Positions 9,833 through 19,073 are shown, counted from the stretch's first letter. The stretch: 64,000 bases of DNA from Pseudomonas helleri (GCF_001043025.1 NZ_JYLD01000001.1:62001-126000), one strand, 5' to 3'. Numbers and translations are program-made. The notes: generated by a model from the sequence alone, not told the origin.

Positions 9833-10278
9833 TGTTCGCGCCTCATTTTTCCGGGGATATCGCCTATGCAGTCGGGAAGGTTGGGCCCGATACGAATCAT
9901 GCCGGACCTCACCTGACCTGAACCACCTCCCCAACTCACCTTCTCAACGATCGAATCCCAGTCATGAACCTTGGTTTCTGAGATCAATTCTTCAGTGCGA
10001 TGATCGTACAGGCGAAAAAAACCTGGATATCCCCACCACGGAAACCACTCTGGTGAGTGGACTTCATTAGGATCCGGTCGCCTATGAAAAATATTGGGCA
10101 GCACCCAAAAAGGTTTGAAACTCTCAACCCGATAACAACCGCCGGGGCTTATTTCAGGATCACCCAAACGCTCCGCCAAGCCTTTCTCCCACCATTGCGA
10201 AGCCTCCCATATCACTCCGGCAATACAGATAAAAACCATGAAAAAGGCTATCCGTCGTGAGGCTGGTTTCACACCCAT
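9829..10278 (-). CDS. Small membrane-anchored protein, first of two paralogues (putative immunity protein)
   Basis: A 149-residue protein beginning MGVKPASRRIAFFMVFICIAG, with one N-terminal membrane anchor and a soluble part that is presumably periplasmic. It overlaps the end of the DUF6402-type gene by 10 bases and overlaps the next paralogue by four (ATGA), so the four genes are translationally coupled. Shared blocks with the paralogue include GCYRVESFKPFWVLPNIFH and WFPWWGYPGFFRLYD. They differ most in the stretch between LISET and NLPDC, which is where specificity for a toxin could lie. The fold and target are unknown. Anchoring in the inner membrane with the body outside would suit protection against a toxin delivered to the periplasm. 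That is an inference from topology, not something seen. Confidence 0.6.
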   Translation of the reverse strand: MGVKPASRRIAFFMVFICIAGVIWEASQWWEKGLAERLGDPEISPGGCYRVESFKPFWVLPNIFHRRPDPNEVHSPEWFPWWGYPGFFRLYDHRTEELISETKVHDWDSIVEKVSWGGGSGQVRSGMIRIGPNLPDCIGDIPGKMRREQ

Positions 10279-11195
10279 TCCCCAAGATCAATGATTTGCC
10301 CGGAGTTTCTCCACAGCACATCTGAATAGATAACGAAGTCGCCGCCTTTGCCTGTTTTGTCACGATAGTCGCGAAAATCACCATTGGTGACTGCAGCAAA
10401 AGGACCTTCCTTTAGACGTAATACAGCTTGACCATGAAGGCTCAAGGTAAAAGCGGTCTCTGCCTTGGTCAGCACACGATCTTCGGTCCAAGTGCCCAGA
10501 TATTGCAGACCATTAAAGTCGTAATGGTCACGAATAAAGAAACCTACCTGCTCTATATGAAAAAGATAACGGACTTGTTTGGTAACTGGATTTACCTCAG
10601 TAAATGCCTCTCCTACTACTCCGACTTTCAAAACGGCAATACCTAAGGCTCCGTACATGTCATCGAGCGTGGCCCAAGTGGACCCGAACCTAGTGAAATT
10701 TACTTGCGATACAACATCCATTTGCAAGGAGGACATTAAGTTTGAACCCAGCTTTCGCACTCCATACCCCATCCATCCGGACCTCTTTAACAGGTCTTTC
10801 AAGCGCTCAATCCCATTAGGGGTCGTTAGCAAAGACTCTGCGTGGTCAACAGCCTCGCGACAGCGCTCATACCCCATGGCCCACTCCATTTTTACAATGC
10901 TCTCATCGCACTGCGCCGGTTTCAGAGTGAGAGGGTCAGGCTGGGTTTTACGCTCTTTCCACGCCTCCGGCATCGCCCACGCAGGGCTGTCAAACCAGCG
11001 CTGCATCAAGGCCGCTGCCGTATGCCAGCCCATCGAGCGCATGGCGCCCGGCAAGCGGCTCAGGGCAAGGCTCTGCACGACCACTTTTTTGGCCGGTGTA
11101 TCGGTGGGGCTGTAGGTGTGCGAGTTGGCCTGCGGCAGTTGATACAAGGCGTCCGGCCCTGCAGCGTTGGTGCGCTGAAAATCATTCAAGGACAT
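10269..11195 (-). CDS. DUF6402-type protein, candidate type VI secretion effector
   Basis: A 308-residue protein with no obvious signal peptide or membrane segment. Recognisable blocks are RSMGWHTAAALMQRWFDSPAW, VKMEWAMGYERC, QVNFTRFGSTW, DDMYGALGIAVLKVGVVG, RDHYDFNG and GKGGDFVIYSDVLW. I associate this set with the family named DUF6402, often found next to PAAR proteins in Pseudomonas and relatives. It begins five bases after the PAAR-like gene ends and is followed by two overlapping small genes, the usual order of a tip, effector and immunity unit. No catalytic motif of a known nuclease, lipase or amidase is visible, so the biochemical activity is unknown. It could instead be an adaptor that loads another toxin. 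Confidence 0.65.
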   Translation of the reverse strand: MSLNDFQRTNAAGPDALYQLPQANSHTYSPTDTPAKKVVVQSLALSRLPGAMRSMGWHTAAALMQRWFDSPAWAMPEAWKERKTQPDPLTLKPAQCDESIVKMEWAMGYERCREAVDHAESLLTTPNGIERLKDLLKRSGWMGYGVRKLGSNLMSSLQMDVVSQVNFTRFGSTWATLDDMYGALGIAVLKVGVVGEAFTEVNPVTKQVRYLFHIEQVGFFIRDHYDFNGLQYLGTWTEDRVLTKAETAFTLSLHGQAVLRLKEGPFAAVTNGDFRDYRDKTGKGGDFVIYSDVLWRNSGQIIDLGEWV

Positions 11196-11200
11196 GCTGC

Positions 11201-11740
11201 TTACTCCATAACCGGTGACGGGGCGTTGATGGCGATACCCAATTGTTCAGGACCATCGCTGGAGCACGAGCAGGTATGGCCTTGCGCATCGAGTGTGCCG
11301 TAACCCATACAGTGGTCGTTTTGCAGCACGGCATACCCCAGTTGCCCCAAGGGCAAGCCACGTTGATTGAGCAACTGAAAACGCTCGTCGCACGTTGTGC
11401 TGAGGGTGGCGGGCATGGGCTGCGACGCGGCGAACAAGCCGCCCTTAAATGCCGGGGCTGAGTCGCTGACATAAGAATGCACGGTCACAGAGGCAATCAG
11501 TTCGGCCTGACAGGGGCAACCGCTGCGGCTGTCCAGCGTGCCAGCCACCCGCCGGCCATTGCTGATAAAACCATCCACACCGCCACAGATCGGGTAGGCC
11601 TTACCGTCCTGCCCGCAGCTGACCAAGTGGCCTTCAAGGGCATGCTGAATGCCATTCCACGTAATGCCAGGGTCTGACTCCAGCACCTTGCCACCGCAGG
11701 TCGTTTTGTCGTCCAGACCAATAAAATAGCCCCGGGCCAT
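11201..11740 (-). CDS. PAAR-motif protein, type VI secretion spike tip
   Basis: A 179-residue protein starting MARGYFIGLDDKTTCGGKVL. The start at 11740 is fixed by a strong AAGGAGAGG site four bases upstream; longer in-frame starts would make that site coding. The N-terminal half looks like a PAAR-like domain of the kind that caps the VgrG spike: short glycine-rich strands with DKTTCGGKVLESDPG, GHLVSCGQDGKAYPICGG and a final GCPCQAELIASVTVHSYV. The C-terminal third (about residues 105-179) carries several further cysteines (CDERF, NDHC, HTCSCSSDG) and may serve as the docking surface for the next gene's product. No VgrG, Hcp or sheath gene is present here, so the core machinery must be elsewhere. 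Orphan PAAR cargo loci like this are common. Confidence 0.7.
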   Translation of the reverse strand: MARGYFIGLDDKTTCGGKVLESDPGITWNGIQHALEGHLVSCGQDGKAYPICGGVDGFISNGRRVAGTLDSRSGCPCQAELIASVTVHSYVSDSAPAFKGGLFAASQPMPATLSTTCDERFQLLNQRGLPLGQLGYAVLQNDHCMGYGTLDAQGHTCSCSSDGPEQLGIAINAPSPVME

Positions 11741-12174
11741 AAGCCTCTCCTTTTGCATAGCCCCTAAAGGGAGCACGGCTGAGAACCATGAAGCCCAGTC
11801 ATAGAATGAATGAACCTCACACACAGTAATCAGGAAGAGAGTGCCCAGATTGGTGCTCACGGTATGTAGGACGCTTCCATAAACGCCATCATCCCAATAT
11901 CAAATACCTGCGCGAATACGCCTAGGACGCCCTTGCACCGCAGAAATCTTGTAGTTGCTGCCGAAGGATGAGGCTGCGATGGATTGCCAAGTGGCCCGCT
12001 TCGCAGCCTCGTGCCTCGTCAGCGACTACAAGCTGCGCCTTATCAGGGTTTATGTTGAAACAAGCCCGCCCCTACAGATGGCCTGCCATAGCAGGGAGGC
12101 CTGCGCTCGCGTAAACTGGCGCGTTTCTCGCAGCCCCTCCGGCTGCACATTCCTATTTTTCAAAGGTGCCCGCC
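11741..12174. other. 434-base intergenic region between divergent PAAR cassette and prmA
   Basis: No gene is supported here. It must hold the promoter for the minus-strand PAAR cassette and the one for prmA on the plus strand. Its only clear structure is the inverted REP-like pair at 11949-12031. The stretch just left of that repeat is AT-richer than the flanking genes, as expected near the edge of an acquired cassette. I see no integrase or obvious direct repeat at the border. Confidence 0.6.
11949..12031. repeat. Inverted REP pair, second family (TTGTAGT-type)
   Basis: Two 31-base arms in inverted orientation: left 11949-11979 beginning TTGTAGTTGCTGCCG and ending GAGGCTGCGA; right 12001-12031, whose complement begins TTGTAGTCGCTGACG and ends the same way. 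The arms differ at about six positions, so this copy is older or less constrained than the REPINs near the urease genes. The same arm type reappears in the hybrid element at 21960. Confidence 0.7.
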
Positions 12175-13053
12175 ATGCCTTGGCTGCAAGTACGCCTCGC
12201 CATCAGCCCAGAACAAGCCGAAACCTACGAAGACGCGTTCCTCGAAGTCGGTGCCGTTTCGGTAACGTTTATGGATGCCGAAGATCAGCCGATCTTTGAA
12301 CCTGAACTCAACACCACGCCGCTGTGGTCGCACACCCATTTGCTGGCCCTGTTCGAAGGCGGTACCGAAGCCGAGCTGGTGCTGCGCCATCTGGAGCTGC
12401 TGACCGGCTCGCCATTGCCAGAACACCACGCCGAAGTCATCGAAGACCAGGACTGGGAACGCAGCTGGATGGACAATTTCGAACCCATGCGTTTTGGTCA
12501 GCGCCTGTGGATCGTCCCAAGCTGGCACGCTGCTCCCGAGCCTGATGCCGTGAACTTGCTGCTGGATCCGGGCCTGGCGTTTGGCACCGGCACTCACCCG
12601 ACCACCGCGCTGTGCCTGGAATGGCTCGACGGCCAGGACCTCAAAGACTGCGACGTGCTGGACTTCGGCTGCGGCTCGGGCATTTTGGCCATCGCTGCGC
12701 TGTTGCTGGGCGCCAAGCAAGCCGTCGGCACCGACATCGACGTGCAGGCACTGGAAGCTTCGCGCGACAACGCCGGGCGCAACAACGTAGCGCCAGAGCT
12801 GTTCCCGCTGTACCTGCCTGAAGACCTGCCGCAGGTGCAGGCCGATGTGCTGGTCGCCAACATTCTGGCCGGCCCGCTGGTTGCCCTGGCCCCACAACTG
12901 TCCAGCCTGGTCAAGCCCGGCGGCCGTCTGGCACTGTCCGGCATCCTCGCCGAGCAAGGTGAAGACGTCGCCGCTGCCTACGCTCAAGACTTTGATCTGG
13001 ACCCTATCGCCAACCGCGATGGCTGGGTGCGCATCAGCGGTCGTCGACGCTAG
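12175..13053 (+). CDS. prmA: Ribosomal protein L11 methyltransferase
   Basis: A 292-residue cytoplasmic enzyme that methylates ribosomal protein L11 using S-adenosylmethionine. The N-terminal substrate-recognition domain begins [16 protein letters not shown]. The C-terminal Rossmann methyltransferase fold has motif [19 protein letters not shown], the acidic residue TDIDVQAL that holds the cofactor ribose, and [12 protein letters not shown]. The [14 protein letters not shown] stretch is characteristic of PrmA. The ATG at 12175 has AAGGTG seven bases upstream and gives the usual length; an in-frame GTG at 12166 is less likely. It normally follows accC closely in Pseudomonas, but here the PAAR cassette separates them. 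Confidence 0.95.
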   Translation: MPWLQVRLAISPEQAETYEDAFLEVGAVSVTFMDAEDQPIFEPELNTTPLWSHTHLLALFEGGTEAELVLRHLELLTGSPLPEHHAEVIEDQDWERSWMDNFEPMRFGQRLWIVPSWHAAPEPDAVNLLLDPGLAFGTGTHPTTALCLEWLDGQDLKDCDVLDFGCGSGILAIAALLLGAKQAVGTDIDVQALEASRDNAGRNNVAPELFPLYLPEDLPQVQADVLVANILAGPLVALAPQLSSLVKPGGRLALSGILAEQGEDVAAAYAQDFDLDPIANRDGWVRISGRRR

Positions 13054-13083
13054 AATACAAGCCTGCTTAACCCGGATGGCCGC

Positions 13084-14340
13084 ATGAGCGATAGCTTCGT
13101 TACACAGTGCCCACATTGCCAAACCAGCTTCCGTGTCAGCCATGCTCAATTGAGCATGGCCCGCGGCGTGGTGCGCTGTGGTTCCTGCCTGCAAGTGTTC
13201 AATGCCGCACAGCAACTGCTGAATAAAGGCACCGAAACAGAGCAGTTGCCTACAACTGTGGCGCCACTTGTTGCAGAACCTGTGGCCGCTGAGCCGCCTG
13301 CTGCGCCCAAGGCCATCAGCCCGGCGCATTGGGAAGTGGCCGAGCTGGACCTTGAGCACCTGGACCTGGACGAAGAGCTGGCCAAGCTTGAAGAACGGGA
13401 GATTCAGCCCAGCAAAAGTTTCGGTCAGTCGCAAAAAGCCAAAACCAGTGCGCTAAGCGCTCGCCGCGACACCAGCGACGCCGACGAAAGCCAATGGTCA
13501 GGCAGCTTGTTCAGTGAATCCGCAGCAGAACGTGCCGAAACCTCAGCACTCGCGGTCAAGGCCGTCGAAGACGACATCGAACCGGCTGAAACCGGGCGCA
13601 CCGAGCCATCGCTGTCGCTGGACATCGACGAGCCCGACGACACGCCGCCGCTCAGGCTCAGCAAAGATGACGACGATGAACCCGAGCTGCGCGGCGAGCA
13701 TTTGTCTGCGGTGGATGACGACGAGGACGATGAGCCTCTGGCCACTGCCTCGGCGACCAAAGACAAACGCACACGCAGCGAACCGGGTGTGCGCGACGAC
13801 GTCCTGCTGGACCTGGTAGACGACCCGTTGCACCTGGACTGGCAAAAACGCCGCTCGCCGTGGGGCAAGCGCCTGCTCTGGACGCTCTTGGTGTTGCTGG
13901 CCGCCGTTGCACTGGCCGGGCAATACATCGCGTATCACTTCGATGAACTGGCTCGCCAGGACCAATACCGGCCGCTCTTCCAGCAACTGTGCCCGCAAAT
14001 CGGCTGCAGCGTGCCTTCCAAGGTCGATATAGACCGCATTAAAAGCAGCAATCTGGTGGTGCGCAGCCACCCGGAATTCGCCGGTGCGCTGGTGGTGGAC
14101 GCCATCCTCTACAACCGCGCGCCGTTTTCCCAGCCCTACCCGCTGCTGGAGCTGCGTTTTGCCGACCTGAACGGCAAAATGATCGCCAGCCGCCGTTTCA
14201 AACCCGGCGAATACCTGAGCGGCGACCTGACTGGCAAGGCCGAAATGCCGCCGCAAACGCCTATCCACATTGCCCTCGACATCTTGGATCCGGGCCCGAA
14301 AGCGGTGAATTACAGCCTGAGTTTTCATTCCCCGGAATGA
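13084..14340 (+). CDS. Zinc-ribbon and DUF3426 membrane protein
   Basis: A 418-residue protein of unknown role. It opens with an MJ0042-type zinc ribbon (Cys9, Cys12, Cys32 and Cys35 in CPHC and CGSC). A long acidic, low-complexity linker follows (about residues 75-255, rich in Asp, Glu and Ser), then one membrane segment near residues 260-280 (LLWTLLVLLAAVALAGQYIA). The C-terminal DUF3426 domain contains CPQIGCSVPSKVDID and the FADLNGKMIASRRFKPGEYL region, and is probably periplasmic. The N-terminus would thus be cytoplasmic. The gene lies 30 bases after prmA and before dusB, its normal position. The conserved neighbourhood suggests a housekeeping role, but I know of no assigned function. 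Confidence 0.85.
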   Translation: MSDSFVTQCPHCQTSFRVSHAQLSMARGVVRCGSCLQVFNAAQQLLNKGTETEQLPTTVAPLVAEPVAAEPPAAPKAISPAHWEVAELDLEHLDLDEELAKLEEREIQPSKSFGQSQKAKTSALSARRDTSDADESQWSGSLFSESAAERAETSALAVKAVEDDIEPAETGRTEPSLSLDIDEPDDTPPLRLSKDDDDEPELRGEHLSAVDDDEDDEPLATASATKDKRTRSEPGVRDDVLLDLVDDPLHLDWQKRRSPWGKRLLWTLLVLLAAVALAGQYIAYHFDELARQDQYRPLFQQLCPQIGCSVPSKVDIDRIKSSNLVVRSHPEFAGALVVDAILYNRAPFSQPYPLLELRFADLNGKMIASRRFKPGEYLSGDLTGKAEMPPQTPIHIALDILDPGPKAVNYSLSFHSPE

Positions 14341-14358
14341 GCGCGCTGCGCTTTTAGT

Positions 14359-14431
14359 GGCAAGCTTCAAGCCGCAAGCTTGAACCTAAAAGCAGATTTG
14401 CCTCTTCTTGCAGCTTGTAGCTCGAAGCTTA
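14359..14431. repeat. Imperfect inverted repeat of AAGCTT type
   Basis: The left arm (about 14359-14384, GCAAGCTTCAAGCCGCAAGC) and the right arm (about 14406-14431, GCAGCTTGTAGCTCGAAGCT) are complementary with several mismatches, and each contains internal AAGCTT/GCTTG repeats. Such HindIII-site-rich intergenic repeats recur in Pseudomonas genomes. It lies 9-10 bases after the gene for the DUF3426 protein and could act as a transcription barrier before dusB-fis. Confidence 0.55.
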
Positions 14432-14568
14432 TGGCCGGTTGAAAGCTGGCTTTCAGCCTCTATTGTTCAAAAATCATCCAATTTCGTCTTTATCCAGTCA
14501 TCGAGAGCGGGTATCATGCCAACCCTTTTTCGAACTCCCCAGATCCGGCCCCACAACAGGGAAGTCCT

Positions 14569-15582
14569 ATGTCGGCGGTACGCATCGGCCCATACACATT
14601 GCAAAACGGTTTGATTCTCGCCCCTATGGCGGGTGTCACCGACCAACCCTTTCGTCAGCTTTGCCGACGAATGGGCGCGGGCCTGGTTGTGTCGGAAATG
14701 GTGACCAGTGACATGAGTCTCTGGAACAGTCGTAAATCGCGCCTGCGCATGATTCACGACGGTGATCCCGAGCCCCGCTCGGTGCAGATCGCCGGCGGTG
14801 ATGCGCAAATGCTGGCAGACGCCGCCAGGGCCAATGTGGAACTGGGCGCACAGATTATTGATATCAACATGGGTTGCCCGGCCAAAAAGGTCTGCAACAA
14901 GGCCGCCGGGTCCGCGTTACTGAAAGACGAAGCATTGGTGAACGAGATCCTGCAGGCCGTTGTGGCCGCAGTTGATGTGCCGGTAACCCTGAAAATCCGT
15001 ACCGGCTGGGACCGCGACAACAAGAACGGCCTCACGGTGGCAAAAATCGCCGAACAGGCCGGTATTCAAGCGCTGGCCGTGCACGGCAGAACCCGTGCAG
15101 ACCTGTACACCGGCGAGGCCGAGTACGACACCATTGCCGCGATCAAGCAGGCCGTGTCGATACCGGTGTTTGCCAATGGCGACATCGATTCACCCCATAA
15201 AGCCCGGCACGTGCTGCACGCCACCGGTGCTGATGGACTGTTAATAGGCAGGGCGGCTCAAGGGCGGCCCTGGATTTTCCGCGAAGTGGACCACTTTCTG
15301 CGTACCGGCCAGCTGTTGCCGGCACCGGAAATGGCCGAAGTGGAACGTATTCTGCTAGAGCATCTGGCCGCACTGCACACCTTCTATGGGGAGGTATTGG
15401 GGGTACGTATTGCCCGCAAGCATGTCGGTTGGTATCTCGCAACCTTGCCGGGCGCCAAGGAGTTTCGCGCCCACTTCAATCGTTTGGAAGATACGGAAGC
15501 ACAATGCGCCAACGTTCAGGCGTTTTTCGCCGAACGACATAAGAGCCTGGGGACAGGGGACGAAGGATGGGTGGCCGCATGA
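14569..15582 (+). CDS. dusB: tRNA-dihydrouridine synthase B
   Basis: A 337-residue FMN enzyme that reduces specific uridines in the tRNA D-loop to dihydrouridine. The TIM-barrel signatures are present: [22 protein letters not shown] at the N-terminus, the active-site loop [19 protein letters not shown], the phosphate-binding [15 protein letters not shown] and FANGDIDS, and [22 protein letters not shown] lies just before the ATG. The gene overlaps fis by four bases (ATGA), the classical dusB-fis operon. In gamma-proteobacteria this operon is strongly growth-rate regulated, so the promoter upstream (14432-14568) is probably important, though I did not resolve its elements. Confidence 0.96.
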   Translation: MSAVRIGPYTLQNGLILAPMAGVTDQPFRQLCRRMGAGLVVSEMVTSDMSLWNSRKSRLRMIHDGDPEPRSVQIAGGDAQMLADAARANVELGAQIIDINMGCPAKKVCNKAAGSALLKDEALVNEILQAVVAAVDVPVTLKIRTGWDRDNKNGLTVAKIAEQAGIQALAVHGRTRADLYTGEAEYDTIAAIKQAVSIPVFANGDIDSPHKARHVLHATGADGLLIGRAAQGRPWIFREVDHFLRTGQLLPAPEMAEVERILLEHLAALHTFYGEVLGVRIARKHVGWYLATLPGAKEFRAHFNRLEDTEAQCANVQAFFAERHKSLGTGDEGWVAA

Positions 15583-15899
15583 CGATGATGACCGAGACAT
15601 TAGTGAGTGGAACAACGCCCGTGAGCGACAACGTCAATTTGAAACAGCACCTCAATACGCCGAGCGAAGAAGGTCAGACCCTTCGCGGGAGTGTCGAAAA
15701 GGCGCTGCACAATTATTTCGCCCACCTGGAGGGCGCTGAAGTCACGGACGTGTACAACCTGGTGCTTTCCGAAGTCGAAGCCCCTTTGCTCGAGTGCGTC
15801 ATGAACTACGTCAAGGGCAACCAGACCAAGGCCTCCGAGATGCTGGGACTCAATCGCGGCACCCTGCGCAAAAAGCTCAAACAGTACGATCTGCTGTAA
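15579..15899 (+). CDS. fis: DNA-binding nucleoid protein Fis
   Basis: A 106-residue nucleoid-associated regulator that bends DNA and adjusts rRNA, tRNA and many other promoters. The C-terminal helix-turn-helix is intact and typical: [26 protein letters not shown]. The N-terminal beta-hairpin region ([19 protein letters not shown]) matches the Pseudomonas form. Three in-frame ATGs lie at 15579, 15585 and 15588; I give 15579 because it forms the ATGA overlap with the dusB stop, but a start three codons later would change only the leader residues. A strong terminator follows 17 bases after the stop. Confidence 0.96.
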   Translation: MTMMTETLVSGTTPVSDNVNLKQHLNTPSEEGQTLRGSVEKALHNYFAHLEGAEVTDVYNLVLSEVEAPLLECVMNYVKGNQTKASEMLGLNRGTLRKKLKQYDLL

Positions 15900-15916
15900 G
15901 CATTCAATCAAACCTG

Positions 15917-15949
15917 AAAGGCGTCCTGATAAAACAGGCCGCCTTTTTT
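15917..15949 (+). terminator. Rho-independent terminator after fis
   Basis: The outer stem AAAGGCG (15917-15923) pairs with CGCCTTT (15940-15946), the inner stem CCTG pairs with CAGG, the loop is ATAAAA, and a run of six Ts begins in the 3' arm. It ends the dusB-fis unit about 30 bases before the purH start. Confidence 0.88.
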
Positions 15950-15980
15950 GCTGACTCCTTTGCTTTTGATGGAAATCGAG

Positions 15981-17588
15981 ATGACCGATCAGACTACCCG
16001 CCTGCCGATCCGCCGCGCTCTAATCAGCGTTTCCGATAAAACCGGAATCCTTGATTTCGCCCGTGAACTGGAAGCCCTCGGCGTCGAGATCCTCTCCACT
16101 GGCGGTACGTTCAAGCTGCTGCAAGACAACGGTGTTGCCGCTGTTGAAGTGGCGGACTACACAGGTTTTGCGGAAATGATGGACGGTCGGGTGAAGACCC
16201 TGCACCCGAAAATCCATGGCGGTATCCTCGGTCGTCGCGGCATTGACGACGACATCATGAACGAGCACGGCATCAAGCCGATCGACTTGGTGGCCGTTAA
16301 CCTCTACCCGTTCGAAGCCACCATCAACAAGCCAGGCTGCGACCTGCCGACCGCAATCGAAAACATCGATATCGGCGGCCCGACCATGGTTCGCTCCGCC
16401 GCCAAAAACCACAAAGACGTGGCCATCGTGGTGAATGCCAGCGACTACGCCAACGTCCTGGAAAACCTCAAGGCTGGCGGCCTGACCTACGCACAGCGTT
16501 TCGACCTGATGCTCAAGGCGTTCGAACACACCGCCGCCTACGACGGCATGATCGCCAACTACATGGGCACCGTGAACCAGGCGGCTGAAACCCTCAGCAC
16601 CGAAGGCCGCAGCCAGTTCCCGCGCACCTTCAACAGCCAGTTCATCAAGGCGCAAGAAATGCGCTACGGCGAGAACCCGCACCAGAGCGCGGCGTTCTAC
16701 GTTGAGGCCAAGCCTGCCGAAGTCGGCATCGCTACCGCGACCCAACTGCAAGGTAAAGAGCTGTCGTTCAACAACGTAGCTGATACCGACGCTGCGCTGG
16801 AGTGCGTGAAGAGCTTCGTAAAACCGGCTTGCGTGATCGTCAAGCACGCCAACCCGTGTGGCGTGGCGGTCAGCCCGGACAACGAAGGCGGCATCCGTCA
16901 GGCCTACGAACTGGCTTACGCGACGGACACCGAGTCGGCGTTCGGCGGCATCATCGCCTTCAACCGTGAGCTGGACGCCGAAACGGCCAAGGCCATCGTT
17001 GAGCGTCAATTCGTAGAAGTGATCATCGCCCCGTCAGTGAGCGAAGAAGCCCGCGCCATCGTGGCCGCCAAAGCCAACGTGCGCCTGCTGGCCTGCGGCG
17101 AGTGGAGCGCAGAGCGCGCACCGGCCTGGGACTTCAAACGCGTCAACGGCGGCCTGCTGGTGCAAAGCCGTGACATCCAGATGATCGGCAGCGAAGACCT
17201 CAAAGTGGTGACCAAGCGCGCACCGACCGAGCAAGAGATCAACGACCTGATCTTCGCCTGGAAAGTGGCCAAGTACGTTAAATCCAACGCCATCGTTTAC
17301 GCCAAAGGCCGTCAGACCATCGGTGTGGGCGCAGGCCAGATGAGCCGCGTAAACTCGGCCCGCATTGCCGCCATCAAGGCTGAGCACGCTGGCTTGCAGG
17401 TACAAGGTGCAGTCATGGCATCGGACGCATTCTTCCCGTTCCGTGACGGCATCGACAATGCTGCCAAAGCCGGTATCACTGCAGTGATCCAGCCAGGTGG
17501 CTCGATGCGCGACAACGAAGTAATCGCCGCCGCTGACGAAGCGGGCATTGCCATGGTGTTCACCGGCATGCGCCATTTCCGTCACTAA
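15981..17588 (+). CDS. purH: Bifunctional AICAR transformylase / IMP cyclohydrolase
   Basis: A 535-residue bifunctional enzyme for the last two steps of IMP synthesis. The N-terminal MGS-like cyclohydrolase domain begins [33 protein letters not shown] and contains [19 protein letters not shown]. The C-terminal transformylase domain has [11 protein letters not shown], the active-site stretch [13 protein letters not shown] and [11 protein letters not shown]. The start at 15981 ([16 protein letters not shown]) is preferred over the ATG at 15969 because it matches the length and N-terminus of Pseudomonas PurH. The next gene, purD, belongs to the same pathway, though a 189-base gap with an unusual inverted repeat separates them. 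Confidence 0.96.
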   Translation: MTDQTTRLPIRRALISVSDKTGILDFARELEALGVEILSTGGTFKLLQDNGVAAVEVADYTGFAEMMDGRVKTLHPKIHGGILGRRGIDDDIMNEHGIKPIDLVAVNLYPFEATINKPGCDLPTAIENIDIGGPTMVRSAAKNHKDVAIVVNASDYANVLENLKAGGLTYAQRFDLMLKAFEHTAAYDGMIANYMGTVNQAAETLSTEGRSQFPRTFNSQFIKAQEMRYGENPHQSAAFYVEAKPAEVGIATATQLQGKELSFNNVADTDAALECVKSFVKPACVIVKHANPCGVAVSPDNEGGIRQAYELAYATDTESAFGGIIAFNRELDAETAKAIVERQFVEVIIAPSVSEEARAIVAAKANVRLLACGEWSAERAPAWDFKRVNGGLLVQSRDIQMIGSEDLKVVTKRAPTEQEINDLIFAWKVAKYVKSNAIVYAKGRQTIGVGAGQMSRVNSARIAAIKAEHAGLQVQGAVMASDAFFPFRDGIDNAAKAGITAVIQPGGSMRDNEVIAAADEAGIAMVFTGMRHFRH

Positions 17589-17610
17589 CCAGACGACGGT
17601 CGTACTGAAC

Positions 17611-17703
17611 CCGGCATCTGCTGCGTTGGAGCCGACCTCGATGATGCTCATTGCCAAAAGGCAACTCCGCTCATCGAGGTCGACTCCGCCTTGCATCTAC
17701 CGG
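17611..17703. repeat. Imperfect dyad between purH and purD
   Basis: Two 17-base arms, GGAGCCGACCTCGATGA (17628-17644) and TCATCGAGGTCGACTCC (17671-17687), pair with a single mismatch. They surround a smaller hairpin TTGCC-AAAA-GGCAA (17651-17664). Weaker outer symmetry (CATCTGC / GCATCT, CCGG at both ends) extends the element to about 93 bases. It could be a mobile palindromic repeat or an attenuator-like structure ahead of purD; there is no T-tract. Confidence 0.6.
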
Positions 17704-17777
17704 CTTCATTACAACCTCCTGAAGCATTAAACGCTTTAGGTTCTAAACAGAATTCAGCGTCATCCGAGGTTTTTGAA

Positions 17778-19073
17778 ATGAATGTTTTGATCATTGGCAG
17801 CGGTGGCCGTGAACACGCACTGGCCTGGAAAGTAGCGCAGGACCCGCGTGTCGCTAAAGTATTTGTTGCCCCCGGCAACGCTGGCACCGCCATTGAAACC
17901 AAGTGCGAAAACGTTGCTATCGACGTGCTGGCCCTTGAGCAACTGGCTGATTTTGCCGAGAAGAACGTTGCCCTGACCATCGTTGGCCCAGAGGTCCCGT
18001 TGGTAGCCGGTGTGGTTGATCTGTTCCGTTCCCGTGGCCTGGATTGCTTCGGCCCGACCGCTGGCGCCGCTCAGCTGGAAGGCTCGAAAGCGTTCACCAA
18101 GGACTTCCTGGCTCGCCACAAGATCCCGACCGCCGATTACCAGAACTTCACCGAGATCGAGCCAGCGCTGGCTTACCTGCAAAAGGTTGGCGCGCCCATC
18201 GTGATCAAGGCTGACGGCCTGGCTGCGGGCAAAGGCGTCATCGTCGCCATGACCCTTACTGAAGCCGAAGACGCCGTGCGCGACATGCTCGCTGGCAACG
18301 CTTTCGGCGAAGCCGGTTCGCGTGTCGTTATCGAAGAGTTCCTCGACGGCGAAGAAGCCAGCTTCATCGTTATGGTCGACGGCAAGAACGTCTTGCCTAT
18401 GGCCACCAGCCAGGACCACAAACGCGTCGGCGACGGCGACACCGGCCCGAACACCGGCGGCATGGGCGCTTATTCGCCTGCTCCAGTGGTCACCGCTGAA
18501 GTTCACCAGCGCGTGATGGACCAGGTGATCTGGCCGACCGTGCGCGGTATGGCTGAAGAAGGCAACGTCTACACCGGCTTCCTGTATGCCGGTCTGATGA
18601 TCGACAAAGCCGGCAACCCGAAAGTCATCGAGTTCAACTGCCGCTTCGGCGACCCGGAGACTCAACCGGTGATGCTGCGTCTGCAATCGAGCCTGGTGCT
18701 GCTGATTGAAGCCGCATTGGCCCAAGCGCTGGATAAAGTTGAAGCACAATGGGATCCACGTCCAAGTTTGGGCATTGTGCTGGCGGCAGGTGGTTATCCG
18801 GCAGACTACACTAAAGGCGCTGTAATCCACGGACTGGACGCTGCAGCGAAACTGGAAGGCAAAGTATTCCACGCGGGCACCGCGCTGAATGCAGCAGGCG
18901 AAGTGGTCACCTCAGGTGGTCGCGTGCTGTGTGCAACGGCAATGGGCGACACGGTTGAGGCGGCGCAAAAGCAAGCCTACGCCCTGGCCAAAGCCATCGA
19001 GTGGGACGGCTGTTTCTACCGTCATGACATTGGCTACCGAGCCATTGCACGCGAACGCGGTGAGCCCCAGTAA
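17778..19073 (+). CDS. purD: Phosphoribosylamine-glycine ligase
   Basis: A 431-residue ATP-grasp enzyme that joins glycine to phosphoribosylamine to form GAR, the second step of purine synthesis. The start at 17778 (MNVLIIGSGGREHALAWKVAQ) has GAGG nine bases upstream and is the conserved family N-terminus. Motifs seen are GPEVPLVAGVVD, GSKAFTKDFLARHKIPTADY, the ATP-binding VIKADGLAAGKGVIVA, SQDHKRVGDGDTGPNTGGMGAYSP and EFNCRFGDPETQ, which supplies metal ligands. Length is typical. It follows purH in the same direction and is followed by retS after a short palindrome. Confidence 0.96.
   Translation: MNVLIIGSGGREHALAWKVAQDPRVAKVFVAPGNAGTAIETKCENVAIDVLALEQLADFAEKNVALTIVGPEVPLVAGVVDLFRSRGLDCFGPTAGAAQLEGSKAFTKDFLARHKIPTADYQNFTEIEPALAYLQKVGAPIVIKADGLAAGKGVIVAMTLTEAEDAVRDMLAGNAFGEAGSRVVIEEFLDGEEASFIVMVDGKNVLPMATSQDHKRVGDGDTGPNTGGMGAYSPAPVVTAEVHQRVMDQVIWPTVRGMAEEGNVYTGFLYAGLMIDKAGNPKVIEFNCRFGDPETQPVMLRLQSSLVLLIEAALAQALDKVEAQWDPRPSLGIVLAAGGYPADYTKGAVIHGLDAAAKLEGKVFHAGTALNAAGEVVTSGGRVLCATAMGDTVEAAQKQAYALAKAIEWDGCFYRHDIGYRAIARERGEPQ

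Noticed and set aside
12160..13434. 424-codon minus-strand frame opposite prmA and the next gene
   Set aside because: It spans two real plus-strand genes and their gap; composition is that of a shadow frame.
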